Positions 7,717-15,942 of a stretch of DNA of 17,041 nt are shown here, piece after piece. The notes under the pieces were generated by a model, which worked only from the letters and a program-made list of their open reading frames with translations, did no database searches and was not told where the DNA came from. Origin of the DNA: CAKSQL01 sp045606465 (GTDB lineage: Bacteria > Bacillota > Clostridia > UBA1381); contig JAZURZ010000051.1 in assembly GCA_045606465.1 (NCBI GenBank), positions 1-17,041 on the forward strand. Direction: 5' to 3'. Made by a program: the position numbers and the translations under genes. Numbering within the stretch: the stretch's first letter is position 1; every line of letters starts with the position of its first letter.

Positions 7717-7758
7717 AATGGCTTCCTCTTTTGTTTTAAGAGGAGGCCATTGTTTTTT
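7717..7758. terminator. Bidirectional terminator between xerD and mtnN
   Basis: A 14-base-pair stem with one G-U pair (7717-7730 with 7738-7751) and a seven-base loop is followed on the plus strand by a T run (7751-7758). It is preceded by an A run (7706-7718 with one T), which becomes a U tract on the minus strand. It sits between the stops of two convergent genes, so it can end transcripts from both sides. Confidence 0.9.
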
Positions 7759-7767
7759 GAAAATTCA

Positions 7768-8454
7768 TTAATAAATCTCTATAAATTTGTCCATTATTTT
7801 TATGGATTTTTCGGCTGCGATTTTTAAAAATTCCGGGTACTCAAGATTTGATTCGTCGCTCAAAGAGTCAGAGATTGAACGAATCACTGAAAAATCCACA
7901 TTGTTTATATAGCATACATGACCTATGCTTGCCCCTTCCATTTCGCAGGCGATTGCAGAAAATTTTTCTGCAATTTTTCTTTTTTGATTAATATTGCTTA
8001 CAAAAAGGTCGCCGCTGGCAATTCTTCCGTCGAAAGGGAAGATGCCCAACTCCTCGGAAGCTTTGCGCAAAAGGTCTGATGCTTTTTTTGAGGCTGGAAT
8101 ATTAACTATATTTATCCCCGAAAGAAATCCCGGAGGGTCGCCTAAGGGAGTGGTGTTCATGTCGTGCTGAACCACATCGGAGGCAATTACAATGTCGGCA
8201 ATGCCGATATTTTCTGAAAGAGAGCCTGCAACTCCTGAATTTATAATAACATCGGGACTGTATTTTAATATCATAGCTTCAGCGGCAACAGCAGCAAAAA
8301 CCTTGCCAACGCCGCAAGATGCAACTACTACGTCTTTTTCGTAAAGTTTGCCTGAAACAAACTCTATTCCGCTGATTTTTTCCTTTTTTGCATTGTAGAG
8401 CCTGCTCTTAAGAGCATTGACCTCTATTTCCATTGCGCCTATTATTCCTATCAT
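7768..8454 (-). CDS. mtnN: 5'-methylthioadenosine/S-adenosylhomocysteine nucleosidase
   Basis: Cytoplasmic hydrolase (also called Pfs) that removes adenine from S-adenosylhomocysteine, giving S-ribosylhomocysteine, and from methylthioadenosine and 5'-deoxyadenosine. The 228-residue product matches the usual length. It opens MIGIIGAMEIEV, with E11 at the position of the catalytic water-activating Glu. It carries the phosphorylase-family stretch INSGVAGSL (71-79), the ribose-binding EMEG (171-174), and D196 in RSISDS, the Asp that protonates adenine N7. The ribosome binding site GAAGGGG lies five bases before the ATG. luxS is 15 bases upstream on the same strand, so the product of this enzyme is the substrate of its operon partner. 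The gene ends at the shared terminator with xerD. Confidence 0.95.
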   Translation of the reverse strand: MIGIIGAMEIEVNALKSRLYNAKKEKISGIEFVSGKLYEKDVVVASCGVGKVFAAVAAEAMILKYSPDVIINSGVAGSLSENIGIADIVIASDVVQHDMNTTPLGDPPGFLSGINIVNIPASKKASDLLRKASEELGIFPFDGRIASGDLFVSNINQKRKIAEKFSAIACEMEGASIGHVCYINNVDFSVIRSISDSLSDESNLEYPEFLKIAAEKSIKIMDKFIEIY

Positions 8455-8469
8455 ATTTTCCCCTTCTTT

Positions 8470-8922
8470 CTAATCGTAATATTTAACTTTGTCATCAGCT
8501 TTTAGTACCTCAATATATGAAAGAGCCTCTTTTTTTGCACTTTCAAGCTTTAATGTGCGATAATTTCCGCATTCAATTTCAGATGCCCCAAAAACTTCGC
8601 CTTCATGAAGTATAATCTCGTTCAAAACATTTTTTATTGTGTTGACAACCTCCAAATCATCAGCATCTCTTATAAGAAGATAAAACCCTGTCTGGCAACC
8701 CATAGGTCCAAAATATATAACCTTGTCCTTTATTTTGGAGTTGCGTATGTAGGTTGCAAAAAGATGTTCAAAGGTGTGCATGGTGGAATTGTCCATGTAG
8801 CTGCCTGCGTTTGGCTTGCGTGTTCTTAAATCATAAGTTGTTATATCAGCATCAATACGTGCTTTGTAAATTCCTTTTGAAATTTTTGTATGGTCGGCAC
8901 AAAAACTTGAAATTCTTTCCAT
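8470..8922 (-). CDS. luxS: S-ribosylhomocysteine lyase LuxS
   Basis: Fe(II)-type metalloenzyme that splits S-ribosylhomocysteine into homocysteine and 4,5-dihydroxy-2,3-pentanedione, the precursor of the AI-2 signal. The 150-residue product carries the metal motif H49-x-x-E52-H53 (MHTFEHLFATY), the catalytic C76 in GPMGCQTGFY, and the third metal ligand C118 in ECGNYRTL. The start is the ATG ending at 8922: AAGAAAGGA lies about ten bases before it, and the N-terminus MERISSF aligns in register with other LuxS proteins. An in-frame ATG three codons earlier (8931) is only one base from the ribosome binding site. A likely promoter lies on the minus strand at 9011-9039. AI-2 production follows from the family, but whether it signals here or only recycles methyl groups cannot be judged; no lsr-type receptor genes are present. 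Confidence 0.95.
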   Translation of the reverse strand: MERISSFCADHTKISKGIYKARIDADITTYDLRTRKPNAGSYMDNSTMHTFEHLFATYIRNSKIKDKVIYFGPMGCQTGFYLLIRDADDLEVVNTIKNVLNEIILHEGEVFGASEIECGNYRTLKLESAKKEALSYIEVLKADDKVKYYD

Positions 8923-9010
8923 AACTCCCATATCCTTTCTTAAGATAAAAATATATTCAAAAAACCTTGTATAAAAAGCTCACAAGAAATATTAAGAATT
9001 AACTTTTTTA

Positions 9011-9039
9011 ATTTTAACATATAAGAAATTAAAAATCAA
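9011..9039 (-). promoter_or_regulatory. Probable promoter of luxS-mtnN
   Basis: Read on the minus strand: TTGATT (9039-9034), a 17-base spacer, and TAAAAT (9016-9011), with TGT just before the -10 (extended -10). Transcription would start near 9004, about 80 bases before luxS. The surrounding 8923-9196 gap is very AT-rich and also holds the divergent gltX promoter; I see no riboswitch in it. Confidence 0.5.
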
Positions 9040-9101
9040 GATTGTATATGACTTAAAAAATAAAAATTATTTCGAAAAAGTGTATTTTTTAAAAAAATAT
9101 A

Positions 9102-9130
9102 TTGATATTCTTGCTAAATAGAGGTATAAT
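9102..9130 (+). promoter_or_regulatory. Sigma-A-type promoter of the gltX operon
   Basis: TTGATA (9102-9107) and a perfect TATAAT (9125-9130) have a 17-base spacer. Transcription would start near 9137 and give a leader of about 60 bases, too short for a T-box. No internal terminator is visible until the end of the PHP gene, so this may drive the whole block to 16973. Confidence 0.8.
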
Positions 9131-9196
9131 ATTAAAATAAAGTAGTATCATGCCTGTAGTATATTTTCTTGGGCAGAAAGGCAGTGTTTTAAAAGT

Positions 9197-10852
9197 ATGG
9201 ATTATGAAAAATTAGCGGAGCTTATGTTTGGACATATAACAAAAACTCCAAAAGATTATGAAAAGGAGTATCCCCAAAGAGAGCTCCCCCAAGGAGCAAA
9301 GGTCACACGTTTTGCACCAAGCCCCACCGGTTTTCTACATATCGGAGGTCTTTTTGCGGCGTTTGCGGCAGAACGTGCAGCACACTCTACAGGAGGAGTT
9401 TTCTTTTTGCGTATAGAGGACACCGATAAAAAACGTGAGGTAGAGAATGGAGTCAGCGGAATAGTTCAGGGTCTTAAAGCTTTTGGAATAGAATTTGATG
9501 AGGGAATGCTTTCAGAAACTGATGAAAAGGGTGAATATGGTCCATATATGCAAAGCAAAAGAAAGGAAATTTATCAGGCATATTGTAAGGAGCTTGTTAA
9601 AAAAGGCTATGCATACCCTTGTTTTTGTAGCGCAGAGGATTTGGCAAAGACAAGAGAAGAGCAGGAAAGCAAAAAGCTTTTGCCTGGATATTATGGCGAG
9701 TTTGCAAAGTGCAGAAATCTCTCATATGAAGAAATTGAGGAAAAAATAAAAGCGCAAGAACCCTATGTGGTTCGCTTAAAATCCCCTGGCAAAGAGGACA
9801 GAAGAATTTCCTTTGAGGACGGAATTAAGGGAAGAATAGAAATGCCCGAAAACATAATTGATATAGTTTTGTTAAAAACCGATGGAATACCAACATATCA
9901 TTTTGCACATGTTGTAGATGACCATCTTATGAGAACTACAGATGTTATAAGAGGTGACGAGTGGATATCCTCAGCCCCCATACATCTTCAGCTTTTTGAG
10001 CTTCTTGGTCTTGAGCTTCCGAGGTTTGCACACATTTCTCCTATTATGAAGGAGGATGAAGAAACCGGCGGAAAGCGCAAGCTTTCAAAAAGAAAGGACC
10101 CTGAGGCGGCAGTCACATATTATCATGAGGTGGGTTATCCCAAAGAGGCAGTGCTTGAATATTTGTTAACTATTGCAAATTCAAATTATGAACAATGGCG
10201 CATGGAAAATCCGGAAAAAGATAGAAACGAGTTTGAATTTTCTCTTGGGAATATGAGTAAGGCAGGAGCTTTGTTTGACCTTAATAAGCTGACCGATATA
10301 AGCAAAACCTATATTGCAACCCTTAGTGCAGAAGAGGTGGAAAAAAGGGTGAGAGAATGGTCAGAAAAATATAATCAGGACTTTGCAAAGCGCATTGACC
10401 AAAATAGGGAATATGCACTGAAGATTTTCTCAATTGAAAGAGGAAATGAAAAGCCTCGTAAGGACATTGCAAAGTGGGAAGATGTACCTGAATATGTAGA
10501 ATATTTTTATGAGTCACCGCAAAATTGCGAATATCCTGAAAATCTTTCAAATGAGGATATGATAGAAATTATTACTGAATATAAAAAGGTGTATAAAAAA
10601 GACGAAACTCAAGAAGATTGGTTTCCTAATGTGCGTGATATGAGCGAACGCTTAGGATATGCAAAGGCACCTAAATTTTACAAGAAAAATCCTGAAGAAT
10701 TTAAAGGACACGTGGGAGATGTGAGCACAGTTTTGAGAATTGCCCAGACGGGAAGAAGAAATACACCTGATTTGTATCAGATTTTGCAGGTACTCGGATA
10801 TGACGAGGTAATGACAAGATTTGACAATGCAATAGAGCAACTTTCAAAATAA
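9197..10852 (+). CDS. gltX: Glutamate--tRNA ligase, long clostridial form
   Basis: Class I aminoacyl-tRNA synthetase that charges tRNA-Glu in the cytoplasm. The nucleotide-binding signature is APSPTGFLHIGG (40-51), followed by LRIEDTDKKR (71-80), and the KMSKS-equivalent is KLSKR (295-299). A zinc-knuckle-like C142-x-C144 with C172 is also visible. At 551 residues it exceeds common bacterial GluRS (about 470-490). The extra length seems to lie after the catalytic core, where residues from about 320 (YLLTIANSNYEQW, then a charged stretch) do not read like the usual GluRS. The reading frame is uninterrupted, so this is not a fusion error. The best ribosome binding site, AGAAAGG, is 15 bases from ATG 9197, unusually far. 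glnS follows after 21 bases; with a true GlnRS beside it, this enzyme probably discriminates for tRNA-Glu only. Confidence 0.93.
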   Translation: MDYEKLAELMFGHITKTPKDYEKEYPQRELPQGAKVTRFAPSPTGFLHIGGLFAAFAAERAAHSTGGVFFLRIEDTDKKREVENGVSGIVQGLKAFGIEFDEGMLSETDEKGEYGPYMQSKRKEIYQAYCKELVKKGYAYPCFCSAEDLAKTREEQESKKLLPGYYGEFAKCRNLSYEEIEEKIKAQEPYVVRLKSPGKEDRRISFEDGIKGRIEMPENIIDIVLLKTDGIPTYHFAHVVDDHLMRTTDVIRGDEWISSAPIHLQLFELLGLELPRFAHISPIMKEDEETGGKRKLSKRKDPEAAVTYYHEVGYPKEAVLEYLLTIANSNYEQWRMENPEKDRNEFEFSLGNMSKAGALFDLNKLTDISKTYIATLSAEEVEKRVREWSEKYNQDFAKRIDQNREYALKIFSIERGNEKPRKDIAKWEDVPEYVEYFYESPQNCEYPENLSNEDMIEIITEYKKVYKKDETQEDWFPNVRDMSERLGYAKAPKFYKKNPEEFKGHVGDVSTVLRIAQTGRRNTPDLYQILQVLGYDEVMTRFDNAIEQLSK

Positions 10853-10873
10853 ACTGAGGAAGGATAAAGAGGA

Positions 10874-12550
10874 ATGGAAGAGAACAGAGAAATAGTGAAT
10901 TTTATTCATGATGCAATAAACAAGGACCTGGCAGATGGAGTTTATAAAAAGGTACAAACCCGCTTTCCGCCCGAGCCTAATGGATATTTGCATATAGGTC
11001 ACGCAAAGGCAATATGCATAGATTTCGGAACAGCACAAAAATATAATGGTGAATGTAACTTGCGACTTGACGATACTAATCCCACAAAGGAAGATGTTGA
11101 ATATGTAGATGCAATCATGGAGGATATAAAGTGGCTTGGTTTTAAGTGGGACAAGGTCTTGTATGCATCTGATTATTTTGATGTGATTTATGAATCGGCA
11201 ATTAAGCTTATAAAAATGGGAAAAGCATATGTTGACGATTTAACTGCTGACGAAATAAGAGAATACAGAGGAACCCTCAAAGAGCCAGGAAAGGAAAGCC
11301 CCTACAGGGACAGAAGCATAGAAGAAAACTTGGAGCTTTTTAAAAAAATGACCGATGGGGAGTACGAGAACGGAGAAAAGGTTTTAAGAGCAAAAATTGA
11401 TATGGCATCGCCTAATTTAAATATGCGTGACCCTGTAATTTACAGAATTTTGCACGCAGAGCATCACAGAACAAAGGACAAATGGTGTGTATATCCTATG
11501 TATGATTTTGCACATCCAATATCCGATACTGTCGAGGGGGTAACACACTCTCTTTGCTCACTTGAATTTGAGGATCACCGTCCTTTGTATAATTGGTTTT
11601 TAAAGGAGCTGGGCTTTGAGTCACCGTCACGTCAGATTGAATTTGCAAGAATGAACTTAAATTATACCCTCACAAGCAAGCGTAAGTGCTTAAAGCTGGT
11701 TTCAGACAATATTGTTTCGGGTTGGGACGACCCCCGAATGGGAACCCTTTGCGGAATGAGAAGAAGGGGATATACTGCGGAGGCTATTCGTGATTTCTGT
11801 GAAAGAATAGGCGTGGCAAAGGCAAATAGCGTTATAGATTTTAGTCTTCTTGAGCATTGCGTGCGTGAGGATTTAAATAAGACTGCACCCAGAGCAATGG
11901 CAGTTTTAAGACCTTTAAAGCTTATAATAGACAACTATCCAGAGGGAAAGATTGAGGACATAGAGGTTGAGATAAACCCTGAAAACCCCGAGGCGGGAAC
12001 ACGTATGGTTAAATTTTCAAAAGAGCTTTATATTGAAGAAGACGACTTCATGATAGACGCACCTAAAAAATATTTCCGACTCTCACCCGGAAGAGAGGTA
12101 AGACTTAAAAGCGCATATTATGTAACCTGCGTTGATTACAAAACTGATGAGGATGGCAAGGTGACAGAGATACATTGTACCTATGACCCCGAAACAAGAG
12201 GAGGTCAGGCTCCTGATGGAAGAAAGGTAAAGGGAACAATTCATTGGGTAAGTGCCGAGGATTCCATTCCTGCAACTGTCAAGCTTTATGACAGGCTTTT
12301 CAATGTGGAAAATCCATCTGATGAGAGCAAGGTAGGAAGCTTTATAGAGAATTTAAATCCCGAATCAGAGGTTGTTTTGGAAAATTGCAGATTGGAGAGC
12401 AATTTAAAAAATACAAAGCCGGGAGATACCTTCCAGTTCCTTAGATTAGGATATTTTTGCGCGGATACTAAAACCACTTCTGATAATATAGTTTTTAACA
12501 GAACGGTTGCCCTTAAAGACTCATGGGCGAAGGTAAGTCAAAACAATTAA
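10874..12550 (+). CDS. glnS: Glutamine--tRNA ligase
   Basis: Class I synthetase that attaches glutamine directly to tRNA-Gln. The 558-residue product matches E. coli GlnRS (554) nearly end to end. It has FPPEPNGYLHIGHAKA (31-46) with HIGH at 40-43, LDDTNP (65-70), GWDDPRMGTL and RRRGYTAEAI in the catalytic and acceptor-binding region, and the two beta-barrel anticodon-binding domains from about 340 (REDLNKTAPRAMAVL onward, DGRKVKGTIHWVSA, FNRTVALKD). The KMSKS element reads LTSKR (266-270) where E. coli has VMSKR; Thr at the second position is uncommon. GAGGAAGGA lies nine bases before ATG 10874. Most Firmicutes lack GlnRS and make Gln-tRNA by amidation with GatCAB; GlnRS is of eukaryotic descent and spread to bacteria by transfer, so this lineage probably acquired it. 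Its codon use looks like its neighbours, which suggests an old event. Confidence 0.96.
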   Translation: MEENREIVNFIHDAINKDLADGVYKKVQTRFPPEPNGYLHIGHAKAICIDFGTAQKYNGECNLRLDDTNPTKEDVEYVDAIMEDIKWLGFKWDKVLYASDYFDVIYESAIKLIKMGKAYVDDLTADEIREYRGTLKEPGKESPYRDRSIEENLELFKKMTDGEYENGEKVLRAKIDMASPNLNMRDPVIYRILHAEHHRTKDKWCVYPMYDFAHPISDTVEGVTHSLCSLEFEDHRPLYNWFLKELGFESPSRQIEFARMNLNYTLTSKRKCLKLVSDNIVSGWDDPRMGTLCGMRRRGYTAEAIRDFCERIGVAKANSVIDFSLLEHCVREDLNKTAPRAMAVLRPLKLIIDNYPEGKIEDIEVEINPENPEAGTRMVKFSKELYIEEDDFMIDAPKKYFRLSPGREVRLKSAYYVTCVDYKTDEDGKVTEIHCTYDPETRGGQAPDGRKVKGTIHWVSAEDSIPATVKLYDRLFNVENPSDESKVGSFIENLNPESEVVLENCRLESNLKNTKPGDTFQFLRLGYFCADTKTTSDNIVFNRTVALKDSWAKVSQNN

Positions 12551-12573
12551 TAAAAGAGAGGACTTGAAATAAA

Positions 12574-13770
12574 ATGCAGGAATTGCAACAATATTTATCT
12601 GAAAGAGTAAAGCCTTTGAAGGCTTCGGCTATTCGTGAAATGTTTAAGCTTATGGCAGATCCCGAAATTATATCTCTTGCAGGCGGCTCGCCTGCGCCCG
12701 AGCTTTTTCCTGGAGAGGAGCTTTCAAAAATAGCAGGGAAAATTTTAATGACCAACCCTACTGCAGCATTGCAATATGGAACAACAGATGGTTATGCTCC
12801 TTTTAAGGAAATGGTGAAAAAGAGGGTTCAGAAAATAAACTCCTTTGCCGATGACGACAGAATAATAATAACAACGGGAGCACAACAGGGAATTGACCTT
12901 GCGGCAAAAATCCTTGTAAATGAAGGCGACGCAGTTGTAGTTGAAGCACCAAGCTTTGTGGGAACTTTAAACTCCTTGCGTTCCTATCGTGCAAACCTTA
13001 TCGGTGTAGAGCTTGATGAGGACGGAATGAACATGGAGAAGCTTGAAGAGGCTTTAAAAAATAATGATGTAAAGCTTATATATACAATTCCCACATTCCA
13101 GAATCCGTCGGGAATAACCATGTCGGTTGAAAAAAGGAAAAAGATGTTAGAATTGGCATCAAGATATGACACAATCATATTGGAGGATAACCCTTATGGC
13201 GATTTGCGCTTTGGAGGCGAGGATGTTCCTACCATTAAGTCAATGGACACCGAGGGAAGAGTAATTTATGTTGGAAGCTTTTCAAAAATTCTTTCTCCCG
13301 GAATGCGTCTTGGTTTTACAGTTGCAAATGCAGAATTTTCTGACAGAATAGAGGTTGTAAAGCAGGTCAATGACGTGCATACTCCATTGCTCACACAAAT
13401 GATGGCAACCGAGTTTATGAAAAAATATGATATTGAGGATTACATAGACAAAAGCAGAGAGCTCTATGGCAGAAAGTGTCGCTTTATGCTCTCCTGCATG
13501 GAAAAGTGCTTCCCCAAATCTGTAAAATATACAAGACCAGATGGCGGCTTGTTTATTCTTTGTACTGCTCCCGAGGGCACAAACACTAACGAGCTTTTGA
13601 AAGAAAGCCTAAAATACAAGGTGGCATTTGTCCCGGGGAATAGTTTTTCTACAGATATTGAAAAGCCTTCAAATCTTTTCAGATTAAATTATTCAACCAT
13701 GCCCGAAGAAAAGATTGAAAAGGGAATTGAGGCTCTGGGCAAGGTTTTGCATGAGGTTCTTGGCGAATAG
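12574..13770 (+). CDS. PLP-dependent aminotransferase, LysN/2-aminoadipate type
   Basis: A cytoplasmic fold-type I aminotransferase of 398 residues. Visible are ISLAGGSPAPELFP (33-46), TTGAQQGIDL (100-109) at the cofactor phosphate site, N177 in IPTFQNPSG, D205 and Y208 in LEDNPYGDLRF, Schiff-base lysine K238 in GSFSKILSPGMRLG with R245, and a C-terminal Arg in FRLNYST. The combination IPTFQNPSG plus EDNPYGDLRF is the mark of the LysN/aromatic group, also seen as the C-terminal half of MocR regulators, but no N-terminal helix-turn-helix is present here. Substrates of relatives include 2-aminoadipate, branched-chain and aromatic amino acids. Its place between glnS and trpS suggests a role in amino-acid supply for translation, possibly aromatic, but this is inference. 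AGAGAGGA is 11 bases before the ATG. Confidence 0.85.
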   Translation: MQELQQYLSERVKPLKASAIREMFKLMADPEIISLAGGSPAPELFPGEELSKIAGKILMTNPTAALQYGTTDGYAPFKEMVKKRVQKINSFADDDRIIITTGAQQGIDLAAKILVNEGDAVVVEAPSFVGTLNSLRSYRANLIGVELDEDGMNMEKLEEALKNNDVKLIYTIPTFQNPSGITMSVEKRKKMLELASRYDTIILEDNPYGDLRFGGEDVPTIKSMDTEGRVIYVGSFSKILSPGMRLGFTVANAEFSDRIEVVKQVNDVHTPLLTQMMATEFMKKYDIEDYIDKSRELYGRKCRFMLSCMEKCFPKSVKYTRPDGGLFILCTAPEGTNTNELLKESLKYKVAFVPGNSFSTDIEKPSNLFRLNYSTMPEEKIEKGIEALGKVLHEVLGE

Positions 13771-13782
13771 GAGAGAAAAAAT

Positions 13783-14784
13783 ATGGACGATAAAAAAATA
13801 ATTTTTTCGGGCGTTCAGCCATCTGGCAATATTACGCTTGGAAATTATCTTGGAGCAATAAAAAATTGGGTTGATATGCAGCACGACTATCATTGCTGCT
13901 ATGCTATGATGGACTTACATTCAATAACTGTGCGGCAGGACCCTGCAGAGCTTAGAAAACGCACCCTTGATTTGTTGAAAATTTATCTTGCTTGCGGAAT
14001 TGACCCTGAAGAAAATTTAATTTTCATACAATCGCATGTAAGCGCACATGCTCAGCTTGCCTGGGTGCTTAATTGCTATACCTATATGGGTGAAATGTCA
14101 AGAATGACACAGTTTAAGGATAAATCCGAAAAGCATGCCGACAACATTAACACAGGACTTTTTACATACCCTGTTCTTATGGCTGCTGACATTTTGCTTT
14201 ATCAGACCGATTTGGTACCTGTGGGAAAGGATCAGATGCAGCACATTGAAATAGCAAGAGATATTGCAAAAAGATTTAACTCCATATATGGAGATGTGTT
14301 TAAAATTCCCGAGGGCTTTATGCCTAAAGCGGGAGCTAAAATAATGAGTCTTACCGAGCCTACAAAGAAAATGTCAAAGTCGGACGAAAATCCTAAAGCA
14401 TACATTTCAATTCTTGATGACTTTAATGTCATGGCGAAAAAGATAAAAAGTGCAGTTACTGACAGTGAAGGAGTTATAGAATATCGCGAAAATGACGATA
14501 CGAAAGCGGGAATAAATAATCTTCTTAATATCATGTCGGCGGTTACAGGGAAAAGCATTGATAAAATAGTGTCAGAATATAGCGGTAAGGGATATGGCGT
14601 CTTCAAAGCTGATGTGGCAGAAGCAGTGGTAGAATGTTTAAAGCCTGTACGTGCACGCTATGACGAGCTTTCCAAAAACAAGGACTATCTTGTGGAAATA
14701 TACACCAGGGGAGCCCAAAGAGCAAATGCTATTGCGGACAGAACCTTGAAAAAGGTTTATAAAAAGGTTGGATTTGTGCAATAG
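13783..14784 (+). CDS. trpS: Tryptophan--tRNA ligase
   Basis: Class Ic synthetase charging tRNA-Trp, a cytoplasmic homodimer. The 333-residue product has the bacterial length. It begins KIIFSGVQPSGNITLGNYLG, where TLGN (18-21) is the HIGH equivalent, continues with AADILLYQTDLVPVGKDQ (134-151) containing D136, which recognises the tryptophan indole nitrogen, and has a perfect KMSKS at 196-200. The ribosome binding site GGAGAG overlaps the TAG stop of the preceding gene, nine or so bases from ATG 13783, so translation of the two is probably coupled. No T-box or trp-type leader precedes it. Confidence 0.97.
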   Translation: MDDKKIIFSGVQPSGNITLGNYLGAIKNWVDMQHDYHCCYAMMDLHSITVRQDPAELRKRTLDLLKIYLACGIDPEENLIFIQSHVSAHAQLAWVLNCYTYMGEMSRMTQFKDKSEKHADNINTGLFTYPVLMAADILLYQTDLVPVGKDQMQHIEIARDIAKRFNSIYGDVFKIPEGFMPKAGAKIMSLTEPTKKMSKSDENPKAYISILDDFNVMAKKIKSAVTDSEGVIEYRENDDTKAGINNLLNIMSAVTGKSIDKIVSEYSGKGYGVFKADVAEAVVECLKPVRARYDELSKNKDYLVEIYTRGAQRANAIADRTLKKVYKKVGFVQ

Positions 14785-14818
14785 ATTAGTGCCTTTTAAC
14801 TAAGGAAAGGAGACCCTT

Positions 14819-15895
14819 ATGACAAGACAGGAAATAATTTTTCTTATAGGAGCATTTGTTGTAGCATTTTTCTTTTGCTTTGTATCCACACCATTGGTAA
14901 AGGCGTGGGCATTTAAGCTAAAAGCAGTTGATATTCCTAAGGACGGAAGAAGAATGCATAAAACTCCCATACCTCGTCTGGGAGGATTAGCAATAATTTT
15001 TGGCTTTGCAGTAGCAGTTTTGTGCTTTTATGGCGAAATGGACAGAAAAATGATTGCAACCCTTGCGGGAGCGGGACTCATTTCGGCGATGGGAGTTATT
15101 GATGATATAAAAACCCTTGATGCAAAGCCTAAATTCTTAATTCAGATTTTAGCGGCTCTGATTGTGGTTATCGGAGGGGATATAAGGGTTGATGTTCTAA
15201 CTAATCCGAACTTCTTCTCGGATAATCCATATTGGGTGTTGCCCGAGTGGGGCTCGGTAATAATCACAATTGTGTGGATTGTGTTTATAACCAATGCAGT
15301 AAACTTTATTGACGGACTTGACGGACTTGCGGCAGGAGTTTCGGCAATTATGTCAGTAAGCCTTGTTTTTATAGCTGTCAAGGTAGGAGAATATCCTGTT
15401 GCAATAATAGGAACATCACTTATGGGTGCCTGCTTTGGATTTTTGCCTTATAATTTTAATCCTGCAAAAATATTTATGGGGGATACAGGCTCGACCTTTT
15501 TGGGATTTATTCTTGCCGCCTTGTCTATTCAGGGAGTGTTTAAAAGCTACGCAATCATATCCTTTGCAGTTCCGCTTTTAATTCTGGGACTTCCTTTGTT
15601 TGATGCAATATTTGCTATGATAAGAAGAATTTTAAAAGGACAAAGTCCCATGCAGGCAGACAGAGGACATCTTCATCATCGTCTTATAGATATGGGATTT
15701 TCCCAAAAGCAGACAGTATTTATTCTTTATGCAATAAGCGGCGTTTTAGGAATAACTGCGGTTATTTTGGCAGACAGCAGTGCTCTAAGAGCAATTTTGA
15801 TTTTGCTTTGTGTTTTGGTATTCTTGTTGATGGAATCTCTTATGTTCAGAGGAAATCAACATTCGCCGGAGAACGAAAAGGAAAAGGGCGAATAA
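14819..15895 (+). CDS. Undecaprenyl-phosphate N-acetylhexosamine-1-phosphate transferase, WecA/TagO family
   Basis: An integral membrane enzyme of the MraY/WecA superfamily that moves a sugar phosphate (usually GlcNAc-1-P from UDP-GlcNAc) onto undecaprenyl phosphate, starting wall teichoic acid or other surface polymers. The 358-residue product has about ten membrane segments. Cytoplasmic-loop motifs are D95-D96 in VIDDIKTLDAKPK, NFIDGLDGLAAG (162-173) with D165, MGDTGS (220-225) and RGHLHHRL (282-289), the HIHH-like motif that separates WecA/TagO from MraY. The tail after about 345 is hydrophilic and acidic-basic mixed. AAAGGAG is six bases before ATG 14819. It shares a substrate pool with MurA. 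The polymer made in this organism is not known, so I leave the choice between TagO and WecA open. Confidence 0.93.
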   Translation: MTRQEIIFLIGAFVVAFFFCFVSTPLVKAWAFKLKAVDIPKDGRRMHKTPIPRLGGLAIIFGFAVAVLCFYGEMDRKMIATLAGAGLISAMGVIDDIKTLDAKPKFLIQILAALIVVIGGDIRVDVLTNPNFFSDNPYWVLPEWGSVIITIVWIVFITNAVNFIDGLDGLAAGVSAIMSVSLVFIAVKVGEYPVAIIGTSLMGACFGFLPYNFNPAKIFMGDTGSTFLGFILAALSIQGVFKSYAIISFAVPLLILGLPLFDAIFAMIRRILKGQSPMQADRGHLHHRLIDMGFSQKQTVFILYAISGVLGITAVILADSSALRAILILLCVLVFLLMESLMFRGNQHSPENEKEKGE

Positions 15896-15942
15896 TACAA
15901 AATATGTTTTTTTAAAAAGACAGAAAGGATTGATGAATTGAA

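Noticed and set aside
8923..9196. Possible T-box or SAH/SAM riboswitch in the luxS-gltX divergent gap
   Set aside because: The plus-strand leader is only about 60 bases with no T-box sequence, and the minus-strand leader of about 80 bases is AT-rich with no stable multi-stem fold that I can see.
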